Origin: Undibacterium sp. Jales W-56
GTDB lineage: Bacteria; Pseudomonadota; Gammaproteobacteria; Burkholderiales; Burkholderiaceae_D
DNA length: 64,000 nt
NCBI RefSeq assembly: GCF_025548535.1
Contig: NZ_JAJLQW010000006.1
Location: forward strand, 62,001 to 126,000
Reading direction: 5' to 3'
Below, piece by piece: positions 56,257-64,000 of this stretch (position 1 is its first letter; each line of letters starts with the position of its first letter). The notes under the pieces were generated by a model, which saw nothing but the letters and a program-made list of their open reading frames with translations, was not told where the DNA came from and searched no databases. The position numbers and the translations under genes were made by a program.

Positions 56257-57696
56257 TCAAATGTTCAGGGCGCGCTTGTCCACGTCAAGAGCTGCTTCCC
56301 GCACAGCTTCGTACAACGTTGGATGCGCGTGGCAGATTCGTGCGATGTCTTCCGCCGATGCATGAAATTCCAAGGCCATGACAGCCTCCCCAATCATCTC
56401 GGAAGCCGCGGAATTGACGATATGGACGCCTAACACCGTGTCTGACGAAGCATCGGCGAGCACCTTGACGAACCCTTCGGTTTCGCCCTGTCCGAGCGCC
56501 CGGCCGTTAGCGGAAAAGGGGAATTGCCCAGACTTAAAAGCCTTTCCTTCGCGTCTGAGTTCTTGTTCCGTCTTCCCGACCCAGGCCGCTTCCGGGCTGG
56601 TGTAAATTACCGAGGGGATAAGCTCGTAGTTCAGATGTCCGGACTGCCCTGCTATGATCTCGCTAACCATAACCCCCTCCTCACTCGCCTTGTGCGCAAG
56701 CATTGGTCCTCGTATAACGTCACCAATTGCATAAATGTTGGGTATCGCTGTAGCGCAGCGTTCGTCGACAGGAATATATCCGCGTTCGTCCACTTGCAGA
56801 CCGACGGCGTCCAGGTTGAGCCCATCAGTAAATGGTACACGGCCGATGGCTACAATGACCTTGTCGACCGCCTGGTGGACCGAAGCTCCGGCCCGGTCCC
56901 GGTAACTCACCGTCGCTCCCTCTGCCGTACGTTTGATCTCGTCAATTGAAATGCCCAAGTCGAACTTCAAGCCTAGGCTGCTCATCGCCCTAAACATTTC
57001 CTTGGCAACGGCCTCATCGGCGCCAGGAAGAAAATCCGTCATCGCATCGATCAACGTCACCTCTGATCCCAGCCGGCGCCATACAGAGCCAAGTTCGAGG
57101 CCGATCACGCCGGCACCGACGATACAGAGCCGCTGCGGTATTGCGGTGAAGTCCAGGGCACCGGCGTTGTCGCAGATAACCTCGTTGTCGATCAGGACGC
57201 CGGGCAGCTGACGCGGTCTCGACCCGCTTGCGATAACAATATTTTTGGCATAAATGCGACCCGTCGCGCTGCCGCCCGACAATTCCAAGGCATATTGTTC
57301 GCCCTGCTTGCCAGTTAACTTTGCGCGGGATTTAAGAAAATCGACTTTATTTTTTTTAAATAAATATTCTATTCCCTTGGTCATCTTCGTGACGACGGCG
57401 TTCTTTCGCTCCACCATTTTGCGAAGATCGACCGTTGCCTCGCTTGTCACGATGCCATGCTCCGCACTACGACGCACGATCTGGTCATAAAAGTGACTGG
57501 AAGTGAGCAAAGCTTTAGAAGGGATGCAGCCGACATTCAAGCACGTCCCCCCTGGCCGAGGTTCCCCTCGCGGATCGGCATACGGGTTAGCTTCTATACA
57601 CGCTACCGACAGGCCGAGCTGGCCCGCACGTATGGCCGCAATGTATCCGCCAGAGCCAGCCCCAATGATCGCAACGTCATACATCTTGTCCGCCAT
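56257..57696 (-). CDS. lpdA: Dihydrolipoyl dehydrogenase, extra copy
   Basis: 479 residues, full length. FAD loop DVAIIGAGSGGYIAA, redox pair TCLNVGCIPSK (Cys52, Cys57), NAD loop CIVGAGVIGLELG and the C-terminal CHAHPTLYEAVREAALDVD with the catalytic His-Glu. No 2-oxo acid dehydrogenase E1/E2 genes are near. Such orphan enzymes on metal islands may act as metal or thiol reductases; that is inference. Confidence 0.92.
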   Translation of the reverse strand: MADKMYDVAIIGAGSGGYIAAIRAGQLGLSVACIEANPYADPRGEPRPGGTCLNVGCIPSKALLTSSHFYDQIVRRSAEHGIVTSEATVDLRKMVERKNAVVTKMTKGIEYLFKKNKVDFLKSRAKLTGKQGEQYALELSGGSATGRIYAKNIVIASGSRPRQLPGVLIDNEVICDNAGALDFTAIPQRLCIVGAGVIGLELGSVWRRLGSEVTLIDAMTDFLPGADEAVAKEMFRAMSSLGLKFDLGISIDEIKRTAEGATVSYRDRAGASVHQAVDKVIVAIGRVPFTDGLNLDAVGLQVDERGYIPVDERCATAIPNIYAIGDVIRGPMLAHKASEEGVMVSEIIAGQSGHLNYELIPSVIYTSPEAAWVGKTEQELRREGKAFKSGQFPFSANGRALGQGETEGFVKVLADASSDTVLGVHIVNSAASEMIGEAVMALEFHASAEDIARICHAHPTLYEAVREAALDVDKRALNI

Positions 57697-57801
57697 TCAA
57701 CGCTCCATAAGTTGATATCAATTGATCTTGTCTTCGATGCCCGGCGCTATGAGTCCCCAAGCGCGCTAGGAACGGAAAGGGCATTCCTTTGGTAATCCAG
57801 A

Positions 57802-58056
57802 TTACGTCAAACGGGGCCAGAGAGCGAGTGACCATAGCAGCTTCGTTGCACCAAGCAGATCTATTTTCGTGCCGCTGGAAAACTTTGCTGGTCCGCCATT
57901 GCGCGCGGTTACGAAAAACCCTATGACAAGCCAAGCAACAACACCAGGCCAGAACTGAAAACCAACGACAGTGCCCATATAAATTGAAAAAATGCAGAGT
58001 AAATTGAGAATGGCAAAGATAGCCAAAACACGATAGATATATTCTTTTTTTAGCAT
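57802..58056 (-). CDS. Small membrane protein, 84 aa
   Basis: MLKKEYIYRVLAIFAILNLLCIFSIYMGTVV then a second helix WPGVVAWLVIGFFVT: two helices with a short basic start and a soluble tail. Same strand and close spacing as the NRAMP-like gene upstream. Function unknown. Confidence 0.5.
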   Translation of the reverse strand: MLKKEYIYRVLAIFAILNLLCIFSIYMGTVVGFQFWPGVVAWLVIGFFVTARNGGPAKFSSGTKIDLLGATKLLWSLALWPRLT

Positions 58057-58096
58057 AAATACCCTTCCAAAGTTCTATATGAGGTGAGCAAATTCG

Positions 58097-59410
58097 TCAT
58101 GCCTTACCGTACGTCAAGAACATCGCCACGACAGCGACGCTCATCACAATCGTGCAAGCCCAGCCCAAAATCTTGAGCTTCTGGCCGATGGTGAATCGCC
58201 CCATCACTTTTGCATTTGACGCTAACAACATCATCACGGCCATGATAGGAACAGAGATCACTCCGTTAATCACAGCACTCCAGTAGAGCGCTTTGATCGG
58301 ATTAATCGGGGCAAAACAGAGCGCGATGCCAAGCAAGGTCGAAGCCGATATCACGCCATAGAATCCCTTTGCAGATTCTGGCGGGTACTCGAGACTATTC
58401 TTCCACCGTAGGGCACCAGATAGCGCGTACGCTGCTGATCCTGCCAGTACAGGCACCGCGAGAAGCCCTGTTCCAATAATGCCTGCGCTAAATAACGCGA
58501 ACGCAAAATTACCCGCAATTGGTCGCAGCGCCGCTGCTGCTTGAGCAGACGTCTCTATATTGGTCAGCCCGTGTTCGTTGAGCGTCACGGCCGTAGTCAG
58601 CATGATGAAAAAGGCTACCAAATTTGAGAACCCCATTCCGATCAGTGTGTCTATTTTGATCCTGCGAAAACTTGGCGAGGCCTTCGAACCATCCTCGATC
58701 AGGGCCAGATCATTGGGGTTCGCTCGCAGCTCCTCGACTTCTTGGGACGCCTGCCAGAAAAAAAGATAGGGACTTATAGTTGTGCCAAAAACTGCCACTA
58801 TTGTAGTGATATAAGCAGGTGAGAAAGAGAAATGCGGCAGTACCGTACTTGTTGCGACATTACCCCACGAAACCTTGACTGCAAACACTGTCGCTACATA
58901 GGCTAACAGTGCTAACGTGAGCCACTTAAGAACTTTGACATAGCGTTGATACGGAACGAAAACCTGCAGCAGCAATGACAATAGGCCGAAGCCTAAGGCA
59001 TATATGTGAACGCGACCGCCAAAGAGCAGCTTGAGCGCGTCTCCCATTGCGGCAAGATCTGCTGCAATATTGATTGTGTTGGCGATCAACAGCAATCCTA
59101 CTATCGCGTAGACCAACCATGCAGAGTAATGGCGCCGAATATTGGTCGCGAGCCCTCGGCCGGTAACGCGACCTATCTTTGCGCTGACCATTTGAATGGC
59201 AACCATCAGCGGATACGTGAAGAACAATGTCCACAATGTATTGAAGCCAAACTGTGCCCCAGCTTGTGAATACGTTGCGATTCCGCTTGGGTCGTCATCA
59301 GCTGCGCCAGTAATTAACCCTGGTCCCAATTTGCTCACCCACGACCCTTCACCCTGGCTTTCTGCGGACTCAGACTCGATGGCAACTACCTTTCTTTCAG
59401 AAGACTGCAT
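58097..59410 (-). CDS. NRAMP-related divalent metal transporter with altered motifs
   Basis: 437 residues, about eleven helices, related to NRAMP. The start was set at the ATG at 59410 with TAAGG upstream (a TTG at 59440 is also possible). The helix 1 DPGN motif reads DPSG (GAADDDPSGIATYS) and the helix 6 MPH motif is not seen; the corresponding region is SPYLFFWQASQE. Metal selectivity and coupling cannot be those of MntH. Ends of ZIP and this gene nearly touch. Confidence 0.8.
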   Translation of the reverse strand: MQSSERKVVAIESESAESQGEGSWVSKLGPGLITGAADDDPSGIATYSQAGAQFGFNTLWTLFFTYPLMVAIQMVSAKIGRVTGRGLATNIRRHYSAWLVYAIVGLLLIANTINIAADLAAMGDALKLLFGGRVHIYALGFGLLSLLLQVFVPYQRYVKVLKWLTLALLAYVATVFAVKVSWGNVATSTVLPHFSFSPAYITTIVAVFGTTISPYLFFWQASQEVEELRANPNDLALIEDGSKASPSFRRIKIDTLIGMGFSNLVAFFIMLTTAVTLNEHGLTNIETSAQAAAALRPIAGNFAFALFSAGIIGTGLLAVPVLAGSAAYALSGALRWKNSLEYPPESAKGFYGVISASTLLGIALCFAPINPIKALYWSAVINGVISVPIMAVMMLLASNAKVMGRFTIGQKLKILGWACTIVMSVAVVAMFLTYGKA

Positions 59411-59436
59411 ATGTGGCCTTAATATGATTCGAAAAA

Positions 59437-60156
59437 TCAAATCATCATATCGATGGTGAATAAGACGATGAAGCCAACGAAAAACATCGCAGTCTGGATG
59501 GGAGTCTCCGGCTCCTCGTGAGCTTCGACGAGCAGTTCCTCCGTAACCAGATAAAGGAGCGCGGCCACGCCGAACGCGAGCATTCCGTCAACATAGGCTG
59601 GCTTCACATGACTGAGCACCATAGCCCCACTTGCCGCCCCGAGGCATAGCCCCGCAGCGAGGGACGCGCACGCAAGCCCGATACTCCGCTTGCTGCGACC
59701 GAGGGCCCCGAGCGACGTCGCGCACGATACACCCAAGAAGAAAACTTCCAACACCAGTGCGATAGTCAGCAGCAGTCCCTGCTTTTCGCCTGCTGAGAAA
59801 GACAATCCAATGAGCACTCCGTCCAAGACGATATCGACTCCCATGGCCGCCATAAGGCTACTCGTGCTTCTCCCGGACTCAGTCAACGCTTTTTGATCGC
59901 CCATCCACTTTACGGCGAGCATCAGGGCGACTCCGGCGGAAAAACCGATAACCGTTACAAGTGGCATCTTCCGGTGGACGAGGTCCGGTAAAAGCTCGGT
60001 GGCCAGGACGCAAAAAATCACGCCGGCGGCGAAATGCTGGACAGCGCTTCGTACCGCAGAACTCGGTGTGCGTATAAATGTCACTCCCGCGCCAAGCAAG
60101 ACAGCAACGGCTGGAAACGCAGCAAAAGTCATGATACTCGTCAGTGACGTTGTCAT
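59437..60156 (-). CDS. ZIP family metal transporter
   Basis: 239 residues, about eight helices. The family marks are HFAAGVIFCVLATELLPD in helix 2, VDIVLDGVLIGLSFSAG in helix 4 where the usual His is Asp, and EELLVEAHEE in helix 5/6. ZIPs move Zn, Fe or Cd into the cytosol or in exchange. Translationally coupled to the P-type ATPase by ATGA. Confidence 0.82.
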   Translation of the reverse strand: MTTSLTSIMTFAAFPAVAVLLGAGVTFIRTPSSAVRSAVQHFAAGVIFCVLATELLPDLVHRKMPLVTVIGFSAGVALMLAVKWMGDQKALTESGRSTSSLMAAMGVDIVLDGVLIGLSFSAGEKQGLLLTIALVLEVFFLGVSCATSLGALGRSKRSIGLACASLAAGLCLGAASGAMVLSHVKPAYVDGMLAFGVAALLYLVTEELLVEAHEEPETPIQTAMFFVGFIVLFTIDMMI

Positions 60157-62873
60157 GTTTTTGACTCGACATCACTTTTGTGGGAGCGAGCGGAATCCGC
60201 CCGGTCGGAGTTAGCAACAGCCACCGGCAACTCCGGTGCTGTATCCTGAAAAGCCAAAAGGCGTAAGGCATTAACTACTACTAGAATCGTGGATCCTTCA
60301 TGGAACAAAACTGCGGTGCCGATATTAAGACCAAAGATCGTCGCAGGTATAAGCACCGCGACGACGCCAAGACTCACCCATAAGTTCTGTTTAATGATTC
60401 GAGTGGTTTGCCGCGATAAGCCCACTACAAACGGCAGCTGTCCGAGATCATCACCCATCAGTGCCACATCCGCTGCCTCAAGTGCCACATCCGAGCCGGC
60501 CGCGCCCATTGCTATGCCTACAGTGGCGTTTGCCATCGCTGGCGCATCATTGACGCCATCGCCCACCATCGCTACCTTGCCATGTTGCTCACGCAGCTGT
60601 TTGATTGCATCGACCTTTTGCTCAGGCATCAGATCTCCCCGAGCTTCGGTAAGACCAACGGTACGAGCGACAGCATCAGCTACTTGTTGATTGTCTCCGG
60701 AGATCATAATAAGGCGCTCTATCCCGAGAGCGCGCAGCCGGGCCATAACTGACGCGGCTATTTCACGCGGCGTATCCATGACTCCAATGGTTCCCAGGAA
60801 CTGCTCACCTTTGCGTACGATCATCGTCGTGCGGCCATCCTTAACCAACTGCTCATTCGCCTTGTTTATCGAAACGGGCATTGCGCCAGCGTTAAGTTCA
60901 GTAAAAAAAATGGGTTTCGCGATATATACTGTTTCTCCGTCGATTTTCGCTTGGACCCCTCGCCCGGTAATGCTTTTGACCTCCGTCGCGGTAGGAACTT
61001 GTACCTGCTCGCCGAGCTTGGCTTTTGCACCTTCGACCAGGGCGGACGCGAGAGGGTGGTCGCTGTTTGTCTCCACCGCCAGCACTACAGCCAAGAGCTG
61101 CTCTTCGCTAATCCCATCCTCCGGGAGAACATCTGTCAATTTTGGCCGGCCCTCGGTCAGTGTTCCCGTCTTGTCGAATGCTATCGAAGTCAATGTCCCC
61201 AAATTTTCAAGCGGTCCGCCACCCTTGATCAAAACACCTCCACGCCCTGCACGTGCCACGCCGGACAAAACTGCGCTCGGAACAGAAATCGCCAGCGCGC
61301 ATGGGCTCGCGGCGACTAACACTGCCATTGCGCGGTAGAAGCTGTCTGCGAAGGGCTCGTCGATAACAAGAAAGGCAAGCATCAGGATGCCAACGAGTGC
61401 GAGCACTACCGGCACAAAAATTCGTTCGAATTTGTCAGTAAACTGCTGAGTGGGCGATCGCTGCGCTTCTGCGTCAGCAACCATTTGAACAACACGTGCC
61501 ATTGTCGACTGCGTTGCCAGGCGGGCGACCATAACTTCCACAGCGCCCGAACCGTTGATGGTTCCGGCGAAGACTCGGCTATTGGCACTAACGCGATCAA
61601 AGGCGGCGATTGCTTTTGCACCATCGTCTACGGGTTGTTTGTCGACAGGAACGCTTTCGCCGGTCACGGGAGCTTGGTTCACGCTGGTGTTTCCCTTGAC
61701 CACCACCCCATCAGCGGCTAGGCGTTCGTTCGGCTTAACAATGATGATATCGCCGGGCTTCAAGGTCTCAACGCGTACTTCTTTGCTAGCTTCCCCCTGC
61801 TTAAGCAAAGCGGTGTCCGGAGCAAGCTCAGCCAGTGCTTCAATCGCCCGACGCGCGCGGCCCATAGCAAAATGTTCCAGCGAGTGTCCAAGACTAAACA
61901 AGAACAGAAGTAGGCCGCCTTCGGCCCACTTACCTAACGCGGCCGCTCCAATTGCCGCAACGAGCATTAACGTGTCTATTTCGAATCGACGGGCCAGAAT
62001 ATTTTCCAAGGCTTCTTTGGAAGTAAAATACCCACCAAAAAGGTATGCACCACAGAAAAGTGCGGTGGGCATCCAGTCTGGCCCGGCTTCTGCGCGACCC
62101 ACAAGCCATCCCGCTAAGACAAAGGCACCTGCAAGAAAAGCGAAAATTAATTCTGATTTTTCGCCAAAAATTCCGCCATGGTCATGCCCCGCGTGTCCCT
62201 CAGACTTCGGATCATGCTCGTGTCGGTGCTCCGTATTGTCACCGTGGTCATGCTCGTGTTTGTGCTCGTGATCTGCATTGTGCGGCCGTACGGCGGAGTC
62301 AGAGGAATCCTCTTGACCGGCCTCGTGTTTGTCGTATTCGCCGCCCCCCTCGCTCAGCGAACCATGACCGCAGGGCGATGGCTCGCGGGAACTGGCTTCG
62401 GGCTCATAGATACGCACATCTTCAGCTGTAAATTTCCCGCCAAGAGCGTTGATCTGTTTTGAGAGGTCAAGTTGAGAGAGCACTGCTCGCTCGTACTCAA
62501 CGCGTATGGCGCCAGAGGGTGAAACATCCGCCTCCAGAACCCCTTGAATGCTACGCAAACGGTTAGCAAACAACCTGGCGCTTCGCGCATGCAATGGGAT
62601 GGTTATGCGTGTGGAAAAGTGACCGTATTTTTGTGTAAGCTCTGCACCCAACGAAGTGACCAACTCCTTCACGCGCGAAACGGCAATCAGCGCAGGTTGA
62701 TAATGTAGACACAGAACCGGCGCTTGTGACTCGGTTTCCTTTAAGTGAACGCGGTCGATTCCCGAGCGGCCCGACAATGCCTGAACCAACCGCTGTACAC
62801 AGCGGTCTTTGGGATCAGCAATTTCCGGAAAGATGAGCGGTAATTCAAGACTTATTGTCTCTGATTGTTTCAT
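60153..62873 (-). CDS. P1B-4-type heavy-metal ATPase with His-rich N-terminus
   Basis: 906 residues, far longer than the usual P1B-4 enzyme. The N-terminal 145 residues look like two HMA folds that lack CxxC, followed by a His/Asp/Glu-rich stretch (HEHKHEHDHGDN, HRHEHDPKSEGHAGHDHGG, residues 200-235). Motifs: SPCALAISVPSA in helix 4, [18 protein letters not shown], and HEGST in the last helices. SPC plus HEGxT marks P1B-4 (Co, Fe, Zn, Cd or Ni). AGGGGAAAAC precedes the ATG. First gene of a coupled run ATPase-ZIP-NRAMP-like. Confidence 0.9.
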   Translation of the reverse strand: MKQSETISLELPLIFPEIADPKDRCVQRLVQALSGRSGIDRVHLKETESQAPVLCLHYQPALIAVSRVKELVTSLGAELTQKYGHFSTRITIPLHARSARLFANRLRSIQGVLEADVSPSGAIRVEYERAVLSQLDLSKQINALGGKFTAEDVRIYEPEASSREPSPCGHGSLSEGGGEYDKHEAGQEDSSDSAVRPHNADHEHKHEHDHGDNTEHRHEHDPKSEGHAGHDHGGIFGEKSELIFAFLAGAFVLAGWLVGRAEAGPDWMPTALFCGAYLFGGYFTSKEALENILARRFEIDTLMLVAAIGAAALGKWAEGGLLLFLFSLGHSLEHFAMGRARRAIEALAELAPDTALLKQGEASKEVRVETLKPGDIIIVKPNERLAADGVVVKGNTSVNQAPVTGESVPVDKQPVDDGAKAIAAFDRVSANSRVFAGTINGSGAVEVMVARLATQSTMARVVQMVADAEAQRSPTQQFTDKFERIFVPVVLALVGILMLAFLVIDEPFADSFYRAMAVLVAASPCALAISVPSAVLSGVARAGRGGVLIKGGGPLENLGTLTSIAFDKTGTLTEGRPKLTDVLPEDGISEEQLLAVVLAVETNSDHPLASALVEGAKAKLGEQVQVPTATEVKSITGRGVQAKIDGETVYIAKPIFFTELNAGAMPVSINKANEQLVKDGRTTMIVRKGEQFLGTIGVMDTPREIAASVMARLRALGIERLIMISGDNQQVADAVARTVGLTEARGDLMPEQKVDAIKQLREQHGKVAMVGDGVNDAPAMANATVGIAMGAAGSDVALEAADVALMGDDLGQLPFVVGLSRQTTRIIKQNLWVSLGVVAVLIPATIFGLNIGTAVLFHEGSTILVVVNALRLLAFQDTAPELPVAVANSDRADSARSHKSDVESKT

Positions 62874-62913
62874 GTTTTCCCCTGGGAATAAGCTGCCATT
62901 GTCGGTCCTGCTA

Positions 62914-62950
62914 TAGGCACTGTCTGTACTGTACCGTACGGAATTACTGT
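62914..62950 (-). promoter_or_regulatory. Dyad-rich region upstream of the P1B-4 ATPase
   Basis: Read toward the ATPase: CCGTACGGTACAGTACAG then GTGCCTATAGCAGG. It contains the palindrome CCGTACGG and three GTAC words before a TATAGC-like -10. This looks like a metalloregulator site for the ATPase-ZIP-NRAMP run; no regulator gene is in view. Confidence 0.4.
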
Positions 62951-63029
62951 GGACGAAGATTCGCCCCGAAATTGGCTCGCGACCTTATACAAACAAAAAT
63001 GCTACCGCAGAGCAATTCCGGTAGTAGCA

Positions 63030-63401
63030 CTAGTCGCCTGAGCGCTCTTGTTCTTTGGACCTGCTGGGCCATAGCATCAGCAAAAGAGCGCCAATCAAAG
63101 CGATAGAAAGACCGACCCAGTCAATGAGCGTTAAGACCAGGTTTTTGTCGAAGAACCCCCAGATCACTACCGTTACCAGGCACAAAAAACTGTAGGTGCC
63201 GTAGAGGGCGCTGTCTCTGCGACGATGCAGGTTAAGAAGACACCAAAATACAAAAAATCCCAGCGCAACCACGCCCCAGAGCCAAGGGCTGTGTGTACGC
63301 GTCAGACATATGAACACTAATGAGATTGACACCAGCTCAGTGATGATCGTAATAAAAACGAGCAAAGCCGCTCTCAACGTAATTTTTTGCTTATTCTGCA
63401 T
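63030..63401 (-). CDS. YnfA-like (UPF0060) small membrane protein
   Basis: 123 residues, four helices (LRAALLVFITIITELVSI, WLWGVVALGFFVFWCLLNL, YGTYSFLCLVTVVIWGFFD, DWVGLSIALIGALLLML). Spacing and DWVG/G-A-L motifs match the UPF0060/YnfA family; slightly longer than usual. Overlaps mgtC by 11 bases. Confidence 0.7.
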   Translation of the reverse strand: MQNKQKITLRAALLVFITIITELVSISLVFICLTRTHSPWLWGVVALGFFVFWCLLNLHRRRDSALYGTYSFLCLVTVVIWGFFDKNLVLTLIDWVGLSIALIGALLLMLWPSRSKEQERSGD

Positions 63402-63855
63402 TGGCGCCTTCTTCCCGCTCAGCCTTCCGCAAAGCACGCCGACGGGTAAAATTACGCCAACCAGGTATATGTTGCATCACCAATACGCCATATACCAACA
63501 ACGTAGTTATAAGCGCAAGGATATACATCCCGTAGGCTGTCGCCATACCAATGGAGGCTGTGGCCCACAACGTTGCCGCCGTCGTCAACCCTTCAATTCG
63601 CCCCTTATACTGCAGAATGACGCCTGCGCATAAGAAACCAATCCCTGTGACTATTTGCGCGGCGATGCGGCCTGCATCACCGCCGGCAACATGCAACGAG
63701 ACCAAGGAAAATGCACAAGCCCCGATTGAGATCGCTATGCACGTCCGAACGCCGGCGTCGCTTCCCTGTCGCTCCCTGTCCAGACCGATAACAGCGCCCA
63801 GAACCGCCGCCATCAGCATACGCAAAGAGAGGATCAACTCGAACTGCCAGTCCAT
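63391..63855 (-). CDS. MgtC/SapB family membrane protein
   Basis: 154 residues: MLMAAVLGAVIGLDRERQG with the Arg-rich loop, GVRTCIAISIGACAFSLVS, QIVTGIGFLCAGVILQYKG and GLTTAATLWATASIGMATAYGMY, the full MgtC pattern. Associated with Mg limitation survival and ATP synthase control in pathogens; often next to metal genes. Starts 10 bases after the P-II-like gene. Confidence 0.9.
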   Translation of the reverse strand: MDWQFELILSLRMLMAAVLGAVIGLDRERQGSDAGVRTCIAISIGACAFSLVSLHVAGGDAGRIAAQIVTGIGFLCAGVILQYKGRIEGLTTAATLWATASIGMATAYGMYILALITTLLVYGVLVMQHIPGWRNFTRRRALRKAEREEGANAE

Positions 63856-63865
63856 AACCGAGGCG

Positions 63866-64000
63866 TCAGAGCATTTGCGTGGCGGTTTCGATGCTGGTCG
63901 TAAAAATCCACCCCTTCGATGGTTGCCCCGCTTTCTTGATCAGCTCGACCAATTGAGGGGCTAGGTCGTCCTCACAGATCAGCTCAAGCTTTGCCTCTGC
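63866..64000 (-). CDS. P-II-like protein, C-terminal fragment (cut by window edge)
   Basis: 45 codons including the stop are visible: KLELICEDDLAPQLVELIKKAG, GQPSKGWIFTTSIETATQML. The end resembles P-II-like/GlnB trimers (GxGxIFxxxxExAxxI). Such P-II-like proteins are found beside metal and bicarbonate transporters. Only the end is inside the window. Confidence 0.6.
   Translation of the reverse strand, partial: AEAKLELICEDDLAPQLVELIKKAGQPSKGWIFTTSIETATQML

Noticed and set aside
1..64000. CRISPR array or cas operon near the Cas4-like gene
   Set aside because: No regularly spaced repeats and no other cas genes were seen; the nuclease is Cas4-like only in fold and cysteines.

Overview
The window looks like a betaproteobacterial chromosome, most likely Oxalobacteraceae (Herminiimonas/Collimonas/Janthinobacterium-like). 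This is an inference from gene content, codon use and gene style; no search was run. A short stretch of ordinary chromosome (1-3.2 kb: carA, a GlcG/HbpS-family gene, an NlpC/P60 lipid-envelope hydrolase, a patatin-like lipoprotein) stops abruptly at a 3' fragment of a tRNA gene with its terminator. From there to the right edge the sequence is a mosaic mobile island.

Region 3.7-23.1 kb is the island backbone. It carries a tyrosine recombinase, an actin-like ParM/PRTRC protein D operon (ParM, a small ParR-like partner, a CFI-box protein, a membrane-anchored Cas4-like nuclease), a RadC-like JAB protein, an SbcC/SbcD-like pair, and a probable gp3-type recombination directionality factor. In the middle (10.6-16.4 kb) lies a PRTRC cassette (ParB-related, ThiF-related cassette). 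Read with established family knowledge, it is a bacterial ubiquitin-like conjugation set: E1 (ThiF), E2-like protein B with one cysteine, ubiquitin-like protein C ending in Gly, JAMM protease-like protein A with a perfect HxHx7SxxD motif, plus proteins E and F and extra small genes. No ParB homologue is visible. Three plus-strand backbone genes share a repeated leader of GGGAAC/GTTCCC elements just before the start codon.

Region 23.3-29.6 kb is arsenic and thiol-redox cargo: arsR-arsC-arsC-aqpS-arsH-MFS on the minus strand (no ArsB or Acr3), and divergently a thioredoxin-like protein, a MerR regulator, a glutaredoxin-like protein and a CcdA-like membrane protein. Region 29.7-50.4 kb is a large copper block opened by a near-perfect CueR-type promoter with a 19-bp spacer: CusCBA with a C-terminal CusF domain on CusB, small Cys/Met-rich secreted proteins, DUF305 and copper-storage (Csp) proteins, a second TolC-type protein, a multicopper oxidase, CusF, CopC, CopD, a P1B-1 copper ATPase and, translationally coupled to it, an ATP-grasp enzyme.

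Region 50.4-55.5 kb is a scrap zone: an orphan gmhA, a decayed parDE toxin-antitoxin pair, an orphan full-length flgB, a second near-identical Csp gene and an IS21-family element that truncates a DUF1345 membrane-protein gene. Region 55.5-64 kb, visibly more AT-rich, is a minus-strand metal homeostasis block: a P-II-like protein, MgtC, YnfA-like, a P1B-4 ATPase with a His-rich N-terminus, a ZIP transporter, an NRAMP-like transporter with altered metal motifs, a small membrane protein and a dihydrolipoyl dehydrogenase.

Together the genes describe an integrative element that maintains and moves itself with segregation, recombination and ubiquitin-like functions, and pays its way with arsenic, copper and zinc/cobalt-type resistance.
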